This document shows, piece after piece, positions 17,531 through 26,185 of a stretch of DNA of 64,000 nucleotides. The notes under the pieces were generated by a model. It made no database searches. It was not told the DNA's origin and was given only the letters and a program-made list of their open reading frames with translations. Origin of the DNA: Oxalobacteraceae bacterium OTU3CAMAD1 (GTDB lineage: Bacteria > Pseudomonadota > Gammaproteobacteria > Burkholderiales > Burkholderiaceae_D); NCBI GenBank assembly GCA_024123915.1, contig CP099650.1:6758001-6822000 (forward strand), in the 5' to 3' direction. The translations under genes and the position numbers were made by a program. Every line of letters starts with the position of its first letter. The stretch's first letter is position 1.

Positions 17531-18309
17531 TGAATAAATTCCCCGCGCGCGCCGGATGGCAATGGGTCAAGCAGGGCATGATGCTTTTCCGCAAGCAGCC
17601 CGGCGGCCTCATGGCGCTGTTTTTCTGCTGCATGTTCGTCTCGCTGTTCTCGATGATCGTACCGATACTGGGACAGATCGCGCCGTTCATCCTCACGCCG
17701 CTGTTCTCGGTCGCGCTGCTGGAGGGGTGCGCGCAGGTCGACCAGGGCAAGCGCGCGCTGCCGAATCTGCTGCTGAGCGGTTTCCGCAAGCCGGTGCGCA
17801 GTCCGCTGCTGGCCATGGGCGTGCTCAATTTGCTGTTGCTGGTGATCGCGCTGGGTGCGCTGTACGCGATGGCCGGCGACGCCGTGATGCAGATGAGCAC
17901 GCGTCCGCCGAAGATCGACCAAAACCAGCTGGAAGGTTTGCTGGGCGCGGTGTTCACCTCGTCGACGATCTACACGGTGGGCTGGATGCTGACGTGCCTG
18001 ACGGCGCCGCTGATCTACTGGCAGCAGATGAAATTGAACAAGGCGCTGTTTTTCAGCGTGGTCGCGGTGTTGCGCGGCTGGAAGGCGTTCCTGACGGCGG
18101 CCGTGACCTTGCACCTGATGTACTTCGTCGGCTGCAAGATCGTCGTGCTGATCCTGGGCTCGTCGCAGCTGGCGGTGGCGGGCATCTTCACGCTGTTCCT
18201 GATCACCATCGTGCTGACGCATTGCACGTTGTATGTCGCGTATCGGCAGATTTTTGGCGAGACTTCCACCGCGACCACGCCAGCCGACCAGCCTCCGCCG
18301 GCGCCATGA
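17530..18309 (+). CDS. BPSS1780-family integral membrane protein
   Basis: A 259-residue inner-membrane protein that starts with a short amphipathic stretch (ARAGWQWVKQGMMLFRKQP) followed by about six hydrophobic segments. This N-terminus and the following GGLMALFFCCMF fit the BPSS1780 family of betaproteobacteria, whose function is not known. Translation is coupled to thrB by a one-base overlap, and its stop overlaps the start of the acyltransferase by four bases. The conserved link to thrB is the only hint to its role. The tail after the last span is short and rich in Pro and Ala. Confidence 0.88.
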   Translation: MNKFPARAGWQWVKQGMMLFRKQPGGLMALFFCCMFVSLFSMIVPILGQIAPFILTPLFSVALLEGCAQVDQGKRALPNLLLSGFRKPVRSPLLAMGVLNLLLLVIALGALYAMAGDAVMQMSTRPPKIDQNQLEGLLGAVFTSSTIYTVGWMLTCLTAPLIYWQQMKLNKALFFSVVAVLRGWKAFLTAAVTLHLMYFVGCKIVVLILGSSQLAVAGIFTLFLITIVLTHCTLYVAYRQIFGETSTATTPADQPPPAP

Positions 18310-19424
18310 CCCTGGCTTCCTGGTTGCGCACGCCGGGAGAGCCGCGCACCATCGCCGCGGCCATCGACTCGCGCGACAACAGCTTCAACCTGGTGCGGCT
18401 GGTGGCCGCGCTGCTGGTGGTGCTCTACCACGCCTCCATCCACGCCACGCGCGGCACCGGGCCGGACCCGGTCAGCGCCCTGCTGCTGCCGGTGGCCGAC
18501 GCCGGCGCCATCGCGGTCGATGTGTTCTTCGTCCTGAGCGGCCTGTTCATCACCCAAAGCTGGATGCGCGACCCGAACGTGCCGCGCTTTCTCGCCCGCC
18601 GCGTGGCCCGCCTGGTGCCGGGGCTGCTGGCCTGCCTGGCGCTGACCACCATCGTCGCCGTGCTGTTCTTCTCGGACACGGGCGCCGCCGGGCTGGCCGA
18701 TCCGGCCACCTGGCGCTACATTTTCAATGGCGCCGCGCTGCACTGGCTGCGCTACATCATCCCGCCGCAGGAACTGGCGCTGCCCGGCGTCCTGGGCGGC
18801 CAGCCGCTCAACGGTCCACTGTGGACCGTGTACTGGGAAGGCCGCATGTATGTGATGGTTGCGCTGATCGGCTTTGCCGCCATCATGCCGATGCGGCGCT
18901 GGATGATGGCCATGTCGCTGCTGCTGGCCTTGTGCGCGTTCGAATTCCCCCGGGTGCTGGCCGGTTATGTGTGGGAAGCGCGCCTGTGGTCCTTGTTCCT
19001 GTGCGGGATGCTGCTGCAGACCTTGGCGACGGAGGTGCGTTTCGGCGTGCGCCAGTTCGCCGTCGCGTGCGCGCTGCTGGCCTTGAATTCGACGCGCTGG
19101 CTCGCCGTGGAAGGCCAGACGCTGACCCTCGTCGGCGTGATCCTGGCGGCGCTCACGCTGGCGCTGTGGGTGGGCGGCTCGCGCGCGCTGCGCTGGCGCC
19201 ACCTGCAAAAGCACGACTACTCCTACGCGATCTACATCTACCACTGGCCGGTCATGCTGATGCTGAAAAGCATGCTGCCACCGGTGGGGATGTGGGCCAT
19301 GCTGGCCGCCACCCTGGCGGTGGTGCTGCCGCTGTCCATCCTGAGCTGGCACTGCGTGGAATCACCGGCGCTGGCCTGGACGCGCGCCATGCTCGCACGG
19401 CGCCGCGAAGCGAAGCCGGCCTGA
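18306..19424 (+). CDS. Acyltransferase 3 family membrane protein
   Basis: A 372-residue polytopic protein of the AcylT3 (OafA/NodX) family, which acylates extracytoplasmic sugars such as O-antigen or exopolysaccharide. It shows the catalytic-region histidine in VVLYHASIHATRG, then VDVFFVLSGLFITQSW, RRVARLVPGL (the R-R-x10-P-type motif) and LWTVYWEGRMYV. About ten membrane segments follow. ATGA overlap with the preceding gene implies co-translation with the BPSS1780 gene and thrB. Specific acceptor and acyl donor are not visible. Confidence 0.92.
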   Translation: MTLASWLRTPGEPRTIAAAIDSRDNSFNLVRLVAALLVVLYHASIHATRGTGPDPVSALLLPVADAGAIAVDVFFVLSGLFITQSWMRDPNVPRFLARRVARLVPGLLACLALTTIVAVLFFSDTGAAGLADPATWRYIFNGAALHWLRYIIPPQELALPGVLGGQPLNGPLWTVYWEGRMYVMVALIGFAAIMPMRRWMMAMSLLLALCAFEFPRVLAGYVWEARLWSLFLCGMLLQTLATEVRFGVRQFAVACALLALNSTRWLAVEGQTLTLVGVILAALTLALWVGGSRALRWRHLQKHDYSYAIYIYHWPVMLMLKSMLPPVGMWAMLAATLAVVLPLSILSWHCVESPALAWTRAMLARRREAKPA

Positions 19425-19430
19425 CCGGGG

Positions 19431-21746
19431 TTAGTGGTTCAGGCGCTCGAGCTTGGCGATGCTGAGGTCGAGCACCTTCATGCCGTTGCTGCCGAAGTTG
19501 ATCTGCGCCCGCGCGTTGGCGCCGCTGCCTTCGATATTGACGATCACCCCTTCGCCGAACTTGCCGTGCGCGACCGACTCGCCGATGCGCCAGCCCGCGC
19601 CCGGCGACTTGTTGGCCATATTTTGCGCGATCTTTTGCGCGATCGCGTTGTCCGAACCGGCCAGCGGCACCACGTCGTCCCACGGCGTTTTCTTGTTGGC
19701 GAACCAGTGCGATTGCACCTTCGGCGACAGCCACTTGAGCGCGTCCTCCGGCAATTCGTCGAAGAAGCGCGATTTCATGTTGTAGCGGGTCTGTCCGTGC
19801 AGCATGCGCGTCTGCGCGAAGCACATGTACAGGCGCTGCCGCGCGCGCGTGATCGCCACGTACATCAGGCGCCGCTCCTCCTCCACGCCGCCATCCTCGC
19901 GCGAGCTGCTTTCGTGCGGGAACAAGCCCTCCTCCAGCCCGGTGATGAAGACGTTGTTGAACTCCAGCCCCTTGGCCGAGTGCACCGTCATCATCTGCAC
20001 CGCTTCCTGGCCGGCCGTAGCCTGGTTGTCGCCGGCCTCCAGCGAGGCGTGCGACAGGAACGCCGACAACGGCGACATCACCGTCGCCAGCGGCGCGTCG
20101 GCGTCGAGGATTTCGAAGCCGTCCTCGTTGACCACCGGCAGGCCCGACTGCTCCTGCGAGCGCGGCCCCATGTGCGCCGGCGCGCCCTGGCCGAAGCCCT
20201 CCTCCGAGACGAATTGCGTCGCGGCGCTGACCATCTGCTCCAAGTTCTCGATGCGGTCGGCGCCTTCCTTTTCGGTCTGGTAGTGCGCCAGCAGGCCGCT
20301 GGCCTCCAGCACCACACGCACCAGTTCCGGCAACGCCATCTGCTGCGTCTCGAAGCGCGCGCCCTCGATCAGCTTGACGAAGCCGCCCAGCGACGAGCCG
20401 GCCTTGCCCATGACATACGGCACCGCCGCGTACAGCGACACCCGGTGCTGGTCGGCCGCCGCCTGCAACGCTTCGATCGAGCGCAGGCCGATGCCGCGCG
20501 TCGGGAAGTTGACCACGCGCAGGAAGGCCGAGTCGTTGTGCGGGTTGTCCATCAGTTGCAAATACGCGATCGCGTGCTTGACCTCGGCGCGCTGGAAGTA
20601 GCGCAGGCCGCCATAGACGTGGTACGGAATGCCGGCCGAGAACAGCGCGTGCTCGATCACGCGCGACTGCGCGTTGGACCGGTACAGCACCGCGATCTCG
20701 CTGCGCGAGGCGCCGTCGGCGATCAGGTTCTTGGTTTCCTCGATGATCCATTGCGCCTCGGCCAGGTCGGAGCTGGCTTCGTACACGCGCACCTGCTCGC
20801 CGTGGCCGGCGTCGGTGCGCAGGTTCTTGCCCAGGCGCTTGCTGTTATTGGCGATCAGCACGTTGGCCGCGTCCAGGATGTGGCCGTGCGAGCGGTAGTT
20901 CTGCTCCAGCTTGATCAGGTTCTTGACGTGGAACTCGCGCTCGAAGGCGCTCATGTTGCCGACGTTGGCGCCACGGAAGGCATAAATACTCTGGTCGTCG
21001 TCGCCGACGGCGAACAGCGCGCCGCCGCCCTGCTCGCCGTGGCCGGCCAGCAGCTTGAGCCATTTGTATTGCAGATCGTTGGTGTCCTGGAACTCGTCGA
21101 CCAGGATGTGCTGGAAGCGCTGCTGGTAGTGCTGGCGCAGCGGCTGGTTGCGGGTCAGCAGTTCATAGGTGCGCAGCAACAGTTCGGCGAAGTCGACCAC
21201 GCCTTCGCGCTGGCACTGGTCGTCGTACATTTGGTACAGCTCGACCTTCTTGCGCTCGTCGGCGTTGTACGGGTCGATCTTGTCGGCGCGCAGGCCCTGG
21301 TCCTTGGCGCCGTTGATGAAGTACATCACCTCTTTCGGCGGGAACTTCTCGTCGTCGATGTTGTTGGCCTTGATCAGGCGCTTGATCGCCGACAGCTGGT
21401 CCTGCGAGTCGAGAATCTGGAACGTCTGCGGCAGCGCGGCATCACGGTGATGGGTGCGTAGCAGGCGGTTGCACAATCCGTGGAACGTGCCGATCCACAT
21501 GCCGCGTGTATTAATCGGCATCATTGCCGACAAGCGCGCCGTCATTTCCTTGGCGGCCTTGTTGGTGAAGGTCACGGCCAGGATGCCGGACGGCGACACC
21601 TGCCCGGTCTGGATCAGCCAGGCGATGCGAGTCGTCAATACGCGGGTTTTGCCGGAGCCTGCGCCCGCCAGAATCAGGGCGCTTTGGGCCGGCAGGGTCA
21701 CGGCAGCGAGTTGTTCGTCGTTAAGATTGTGAAGAAGATTTTGCAT
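19431..21746 (-). CDS. uvrD: DNA helicase II (UvrD/PcrA)
   Basis: A superfamily 1A 3'-5' helicase acting in nucleotide-excision and mismatch repair. The 771-residue protein has the Q motif (LNDEQLAAVTLP), Walker A GAGSGKTRVLTTR, Walker B VDEFQDTNDLQYKWL, the DDQSIYAFRGAN motif III, and motif VI VAITRARQRLYM. The C-terminal Tudor-like domain that contacts RNA polymerase or UvrB is present (GESVAHGKFGEGVIVNIEG). The start at 21746 opens directly before the Q motif; an in-frame extension to 21821 lacks family features. It is convergent with the acyltransferase, with only six bases between stop codons. Confidence 0.97.
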   Translation of the reverse strand: MQNLLHNLNDEQLAAVTLPAQSALILAGAGSGKTRVLTTRIAWLIQTGQVSPSGILAVTFTNKAAKEMTARLSAMMPINTRGMWIGTFHGLCNRLLRTHHRDAALPQTFQILDSQDQLSAIKRLIKANNIDDEKFPPKEVMYFINGAKDQGLRADKIDPYNADERKKVELYQMYDDQCQREGVVDFAELLLRTYELLTRNQPLRQHYQQRFQHILVDEFQDTNDLQYKWLKLLAGHGEQGGGALFAVGDDDQSIYAFRGANVGNMSAFEREFHVKNLIKLEQNYRSHGHILDAANVLIANNSKRLGKNLRTDAGHGEQVRVYEASSDLAEAQWIIEETKNLIADGASRSEIAVLYRSNAQSRVIEHALFSAGIPYHVYGGLRYFQRAEVKHAIAYLQLMDNPHNDSAFLRVVNFPTRGIGLRSIEALQAAADQHRVSLYAAVPYVMGKAGSSLGGFVKLIEGARFETQQMALPELVRVVLEASGLLAHYQTEKEGADRIENLEQMVSAATQFVSEEGFGQGAPAHMGPRSQEQSGLPVVNEDGFEILDADAPLATVMSPLSAFLSHASLEAGDNQATAGQEAVQMMTVHSAKGLEFNNVFITGLEEGLFPHESSSREDGGVEEERRLMYVAITRARQRLYMCFAQTRMLHGQTRYNMKSRFFDELPEDALKWLSPKVQSHWFANKKTPWDDVVPLAGSDNAIAQKIAQNMANKSPGAGWRIGESVAHGKFGEGVIVNIEGSGANARAQINFGSNGMKVLDLSIAKLERLNH

Positions 21747-21846
21747 GCCGTGATTATACCGGCAGGCGACCATCGGGGTCGGTCCATGTGTGGCGTTGCG
21801 GCATCCGCCGGCACGCGCCAAAGCACGCCCGGCGGCGAACGGTCCG

Positions 21847-24060
21847 TTACATCAAGCCCTGTGCCGGGACCGCCTTGCCATTGCGGATGGCATCCTGCAC
21901 CAGCGCTTTGAAGTTGCGCTCGGCTTCGCGGCTGGCCTTGGCCTGCTCGCGGCCCAACTCACCCATGCGGCGCCCCAGTTCGGCCATCGGTTTGCTGGCT
22001 TCGGCCATCTGCAGGTTAAGCGCCTTCATCGGCGCGTGGTTGCGGTGCAGCCCGGCCATTTTCTCGGCCATATCGCGCTGCAGTTGCGCCATTTCCCGTT
22101 GCGTCGGCGCCATCTCGCGGTGCAGCGCCGCTTCCAGTTCGCGGTATTTGCGCAGGCTTTCCTTGCTCTGGTCGTGGTTCAGCGTTTCGCTGGCGGCGAC
22201 CATGCGCGCGGCGATGGCTTCCTGCTTGGCCGCCAGGGCTTCCATCTGGCGCTCCAGCCGCTGGCGCTCCGCCGCCACAGGGCCGCTGTCGAAATCGCGG
22301 GTCAAGACGTCGATCCGCGCGGCCAGGCCGTCCATGACCTTGGCCTGCAGGTCCATCCGCTTGCCTTGCGCGTCCATTCGCTCGCCGAGCTCGCTGACGG
22401 GCTTCCACAGCTGCCGCACCCTGGCGATGACCGCCGGATCCTGGATCAGATAGGTTTTACCGCCTTCGCGGTACCAGACGAAGTCGCCCTTGGCGCTCGA
22501 ACGCAGTTCGGCGATGCGGCGCATGTCGTCGGACGAGCCGGAAACCTGGACCTGGTCGATATCCCTGGTGACGATCGCATAGGCACGGTCGCCGCCGTTG
22601 ACGGACAGGTTGATCGCGCTGTCGCCGAACGAGAAAGGCGCGGCTGGCGCGGGCGGTGCCGCCGGCGCGGCGGGAAGCGCCGGGGCTGCCGGCGCCGCCG
22701 GAATTGCGGGCAAGGCCGGCAGCGCGGGAGCGGCGGGGGCGGCAGGGGCGGCAGGCGCGGCCGGTGCTGCAGGGGCGGCAGGGGCGGCAGGCGCGGCCGG
22801 TGCTGCAGGGGCGGCCGGTGCCGCAGGCGCCGCGTCAGCGACGGCGGGAACCTCTGGCGGCTCAGGTGGCTGGGCCGGCTCCGGCAATTCAGGCAACGCT
22901 GGAAGTTCGGCCATGTCGGCGGCCGGCGCGGCGTCGGCCGCCATGTTGGCGGCGGGCGCGGCGTCGGCGACCGTTTCCATGGCGGCAACCGCGCCCGTCA
23001 TCGCCGCCGGCGGCTGCGGCGCGGCCTGCGCATACAACACGGCGCTGGCCGCGAACAGGCCGATCAGGGGTACGGCCATCTTCCAGCTGACCGGTTCAAC
23101 ATCGGGACGCAGCAGGCGTTTAATACGAGACATGAGATTTCCTCCGTGAGCCGCGTGGGCTAGTTGTGTGGTATCGAACTGGAATTTATCCAGCTCGGAC
23201 AAGGCCTTTGCCAGCATCTGCGGTTGACCGAGCATGGCGACTGCAAGGTCATCGGCGATTTGTTCTCGCTCTACACGGATACGGCGCGACAAGGCCCAAA
23301 CACTAGGGTGATAGAACAGCACGATTTCCACCGCGCTTTGAATGAGGTTAATCAGATAGTCCCGGCGCTTGATGTGCGCCAGCTCGTGCGCCAGCAGCGC
23401 CTCGAGCAGGTTGGGCGCCATGCCGGTGATCAGCGAGGCCGGCACCAGCACGATGGGGCGCCAGCAGCCGGCCGTGATCGGGCTGTCGAGCAGGTCGGCC
23501 ACGCCGAGGCGCACGTGTTGCGGAATCTCGAAGCGGCGCGCCATCTCGGACAGGCGGCGCTGCCAGTAATGGTTGACGGTGTAGTGGTCATTGCGGGTGC
23601 GCTCGGCAACCCACTTAAGGCCGATGGCCAGGCGCAGCGACATCAGCGCGGCGCCGGCCAGCCACAGGCCGACGATCCACGCCAGTTGGCCACGCAACGT
23701 GGCTTCCCAGCCGGCCAGGGTACCATCGTCGATCAATGCGGCTGCGGCGGCGGCGCCCGACTGGGCGGCGTCGGCGCTGGCTGAGAGGACGGCGGGAATC
23801 AATAAAGCGGCGGCGCCAAGTCCGGCGCCGGCACGCGCTGCGGCATCGGCCGCGTTGACCTGCACGATGACGCTGGCCAGCGGCAGCGCCGCGCACAGCA
23901 ACAAGCCGGCGCAGGCGACCGCGTAACGCGTCTGCGGACGCGCCTTGCGCAGCAAAAACAGTGCAAGCGACACACCCCAGCCGATCAGCAGCCCTTGCCA
24001 GATGAAGTGCAGCAGCGCCCAGCCGATGGCTGGCACCAGGGCGGACAGGGCGCTAGCCAT
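21847..24060 (-). CDS. M56-family (BlaR1-type) membrane metallopeptidase with Ala/Pro-rich linker
   Basis: A 737-residue protein. The N-terminal third has four hydrophobic spans and the zinc-protease site LLAHELAHIKRRD (HExxH, around residue 225) of the M56/BlaR1 family. A further span follows near residue 340 (MAVPLIGLFAASAVLYAQAA). Then comes a long linker of repeated PAAPA units, a small domain (SFGDSAINLSVNGGDRAYAIVTRD) and a C-terminal coiled-coil-like helix rich in Glu, Arg, Met and Ala. M56 proteins sense cell-wall stress and usually cleave an adjacent BlaI/MecI repressor, but no such gene is next to it; uvrD and the formaldehyde dehydrogenase gene flank it. The low-complexity linker may vary in length between strains. 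Confidence 0.88.
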   Translation of the reverse strand: MASALSALVPAIGWALLHFIWQGLLIGWGVSLALFLLRKARPQTRYAVACAGLLLCAALPLASVIVQVNAADAAARAGAGLGAAALLIPAVLSASADAAQSGAAAAAALIDDGTLAGWEATLRGQLAWIVGLWLAGAALMSLRLAIGLKWVAERTRNDHYTVNHYWQRRLSEMARRFEIPQHVRLGVADLLDSPITAGCWRPIVLVPASLITGMAPNLLEALLAHELAHIKRRDYLINLIQSAVEIVLFYHPSVWALSRRIRVEREQIADDLAVAMLGQPQMLAKALSELDKFQFDTTQLAHAAHGGNLMSRIKRLLRPDVEPVSWKMAVPLIGLFAASAVLYAQAAPQPPAAMTGAVAAMETVADAAPAANMAADAAPAADMAELPALPELPEPAQPPEPPEVPAVADAAPAAPAAPAAPAAPAAPAAPAAPAAPAAPAAPAAPALPALPAIPAAPAAPALPAAPAAPPAPAAPFSFGDSAINLSVNGGDRAYAIVTRDIDQVQVSGSSDDMRRIAELRSSAKGDFVWYREGGKTYLIQDPAVIARVRQLWKPVSELGERMDAQGKRMDLQAKVMDGLAARIDVLTRDFDSGPVAAERQRLERQMEALAAKQEAIAARMVAASETLNHDQSKESLRKYRELEAALHREMAPTQREMAQLQRDMAEKMAGLHRNHAPMKALNLQMAEASKPMAELGRRMGELGREQAKASREAERNFKALVQDAIRNGKAVPAQGLM

Positions 24061-24130
24061 GGAGGCCCGCCCGCCGTGAATTCATGCGTATGCGTAACTT
24101 GATGCGTAACTTGATGCGTAAATTCGTCAT
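24053..24130 (-). CDS. Possible 25-residue leader peptide with LRIK repeats
   Basis: A short frame from ATG at 24130 to TAG at 24053 overlaps the M56 start codon. It is preceded by GGGGAG at a six-base spacing, a good ribosome site, while the M56 gene itself has no clear one. The peptide is very basic, with tandem LRIK/LRIR units produced by a 12-base direct repeat (TTACGCATCAAG). Translational coupling or attenuation of the M56 gene is plausible; chance is possible because the frame is so short. Confidence 0.4.
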   Translation of the reverse strand: MTNLRIKLRIKLRIRMNSRRAGLHG

Positions 24131-24147
24131 GCCGCACTCCCCGGTCG

Positions 24148-24205
24148 ATGGATGTAGAATAAATTATCTAGAACGCCGTGTCTAGAACTTTTTTTCTACA
24201 TCCAT
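24148..24205. promoter_or_regulatory. 12-bp inverted repeat with inner TCTAGAAC direct repeats
   Basis: ATGGATGTAGAA at 24148-24159 is repeated exactly in reverse complement at 24194-24205, 34 bases apart. Inside are two TCTAGAAC copies at 24167 and 24181, 14 bases apart. The element is between frmA and the M56 gene, where the M56 promoter should be. TGTAGA half-sites resemble those bound by BlaI/MecI-type repressors, which is an inference. Confidence 0.5.
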
Positions 24206-24223
24206 TCAATGCAGCGATCGCGC

Positions 24224-25330
24224 CTAGTAGATCACGACCGAACGGATCGATTCGCCGCTCTTCATCAGGTCGAAGCCCTCGTTGATGCGCTCGAGCGGCA
24301 AGCGATGGGTGATCAGGTCGTCGATATTGAGCTTGCCTTCCATGTACCAGTCGACGATCTTCGGCACGTCGGTGCGGCCACGGGCGCCGCCGAAGGCCGA
24401 ACCCTTCCACACGCGCCCCGTCACCAGCTGGAACGGACGGGTGGAGATCTCCTGCCCCGCCGCCGCCACGCCGATGATGATCGACTGGCCCCAGCCCTTG
24501 TGGCAGCACTCGAGCGACTGGCGCATCGTGGTGGTGTTGCCGATGCACTCGAAGCTGTAGTCGGCGCCGCCGTCGGTCAGCTGGACGATCGCGTCGACGA
24601 CGTTTTCCACCTCGGTCGGGTTGATGAAATGGGTCATGCCGAACTTGCGCGCCATTTCCTGGCGGGCCGGATTGATGTCGACGCCGATGATCTTGTCGGC
24701 GCCGACCATCTTGGCCGCCTGGATCACGTTCAGGCCGATGCCGCCCAGGCCGAACACGACGACGTTGGCGCCCGCCTCCACCTTGGCGGTGAACAGCACC
24801 GCGCCCACGCCGGTGGTCACGCCGCAACCGATGTAGCAAACTTTATCGAACGGCGCGTCCTCGCGGATCTTGGCCAGCGCGATTTCCGGCACCACGATGT
24901 AGTTGGAGAAGGTCGACGTGCCCATGTAGTGGTAAATCGGCTTGCCGTCGATGGAGAAGCGGCTGGTGGCGTCGGGCATCAGGCCGCGTCCCTGGGTCGA
25001 GCGGATCGACTGGCACAGGTTGGTCTTTTGCGACAGGCAGAATTTGCACTGGCGGCATTCCGGCGTGTACAGCGGAATGACGTGGTCGTCCTTCTTGAGC
25101 GATTTGACGCCGGGGCCGACGTCGACCACCACGCCGGCGCCCTCATGGCCCAGGATGGCGGGGAAGATACCTTCCGGATCGGCGCCGGACAAGGTGTAGT
25201 AATCGGTGTGGCAAATGCCGGTGGCCTTGATCTCGACCAGTACCTCGCCCTCGCGCGGTCCGCCCAGCTCCACTTCCTCGATCGTCAGCGGCTGGCCCGC
25301 TTGCCATGCAATGGCGGCTTTGGTTTTCAT
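24224..25330 (-). CDS. frmA: S-(hydroxymethyl)glutathione dehydrogenase / class III alcohol dehydrogenase
   Basis: Oxidises S-hydroxymethylglutathione, the adduct of formaldehyde and glutathione, to S-formylglutathione with NAD+, and can also reduce S-nitrosoglutathione. The 368-residue zinc medium-chain dehydrogenase has catalytic zinc ligands in GICHTDYY and GHEGAGVVVDVG, the structural four-cysteine zinc site in CRQCKFCLSQKTNLCQ, and the NAD fold VFGLGGIGLNVIQAAKM. Length is typical. The formylglutathione hydrolase usually beside it is not in this window. Confidence 0.97.
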   Translation of the reverse strand: MKTKAAIAWQAGQPLTIEEVELGGPREGEVLVEIKATGICHTDYYTLSGADPEGIFPAILGHEGAGVVVDVGPGVKSLKKDDHVIPLYTPECRQCKFCLSQKTNLCQSIRSTQGRGLMPDATSRFSIDGKPIYHYMGTSTFSNYIVVPEIALAKIREDAPFDKVCYIGCGVTTGVGAVLFTAKVEAGANVVVFGLGGIGLNVIQAAKMVGADKIIGVDINPARQEMARKFGMTHFINPTEVENVVDAIVQLTDGGADYSFECIGNTTTMRQSLECCHKGWGQSIIIGVAAAGQEISTRPFQLVTGRVWKGSAFGGARGRTDVPKIVDWYMEGKLNIDDLITHRLPLERINEGFDLMKSGESIRSVVIY

Positions 25331-25441
25331 TGTTTGTCCTCTGGCTGGTGAATACGGGAGACCGGAACGGCAAACCGTTGCGGTGATCCGTCATGATAGC
25401 AAGCCAGAGGCCGAACGGGGATATTGCCCGTCCTTGACGCG

Positions 25442-25897
25442 CTATTGCGGCTCGACCGGCATCGCCGGGCCGATGGCCAGCAAGTCCGACACGGTGCGCC
25501 ACAGCTGGCGCGGCGAGGTCCACGGCTTGGGCAGGAAGCTGCTGCCGGCCATGTGGCGCTCCGGATGGCGGGCCGAGTACAGCAGCACGCGGGCGTCCTG
25601 CTGGTGTTGGTGCAAACCATGCAGCAAGGCGCCGCCGTCGCCGTCCTGCAGGTCGGGATCGATCACCACCAGCGCGAACTGCTCGCGGCGCAGCAGGTCC
25701 TGGGCGGCGGCCATCGTCGCCACATGGGTCACCTGGGTTTCCGGCACCAGCAAGGTGGCCAGCACCAGCGCGGCGTCGGCGTCGCTGTCGATGTGGAGCA
25801 CGCGCGGCGCGGCCGCGTAGATGGAAAAGCCGATCGCGGCGCCGCCTTCCTGGTCGCTGAATGGACGGAAGGTGTCATTGGAATAATCGTTGGTCAT
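25442..25897 (-). CDS. Single-domain response regulator receiver protein
   Basis: A 151-residue protein made of one receiver domain preceded by a 30-residue N-terminal extension. The acidic pocket appears as VLHIDSDADAAL, the likely phosphorylated Asp in LVVIDPDLQDGDGG, a Ser in LLYSARHPE and the conserved Lys in FLPKPW. No output domain follows, so it may act by protein contact. No histidine kinase is encoded nearby; an ANTAR response regulator lies 288 bases upstream on the same strand. Similarity to typical receivers is moderate. Confidence 0.75.
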   Translation of the reverse strand: MTNDYSNDTFRPFSDQEGGAAIGFSIYAAAPRVLHIDSDADAALVLATLLVPETQVTHVATMAAAQDLLRREQFALVVIDPDLQDGDGGALLHGLHQHQQDARVLLYSARHPERHMAGSSFLPKPWTSPRQLWRTVSDLLAIGPAMPVEPQ

Positions 25898-26130
25898 GGT
25901 GTTCTCCGCACAAGGCTGAAATCAATGCATAGCCGGCAGCGCTGGTGTAAAAGCTGTCGGGAGCAGGTCGGCGGAGTTGGGCCGAGGAGTTGAGACGGTC
26001 GCGGGGGAATGGCGGCCGGAGCTGCGGCAGGCGGAGGTGAGGCCCTGCGGCGGCGGAATGCTGTGCTGCTAATTGTGTGCTACTGATATTCTGTGTTGCT
26101 AGTTGACAGTGTACAACAAAAATTCCACAA

Positions 26131-26161
26131 GGAAACAGAAAAGGCAGGAAATTCCTGCCTT
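26131..26161 (-). terminator. Rho-independent terminator after the ANTAR gene
   Basis: A perfect AAGGCAGGA / TCCTGCCTT hairpin at 26141-26161 is followed on the minus strand by TTCTGTTTCC. It is placed 25 bases after the ANTAR stop. The rest of the 288-base gap to the receiver gene holds no gene that can be seen. Confidence 0.7.
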
Positions 26162-26185
26162 GATGTACAACAATAACGCCGCTGT

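Noticed and set aside
22650..22830. Regular GC-rich repeats resembling a CRISPR or tandem array
   Set aside because: They are the codons of the PAAPA linker of the M56 protein, with no spacer-repeat structure.
26103..26108. TTGACA as a plus-strand promoter -35 box
   Set aside because: No plus-strand gene lies downstream and no fitting -10 box; the region is the 3' end of the minus-strand ANTAR gene.
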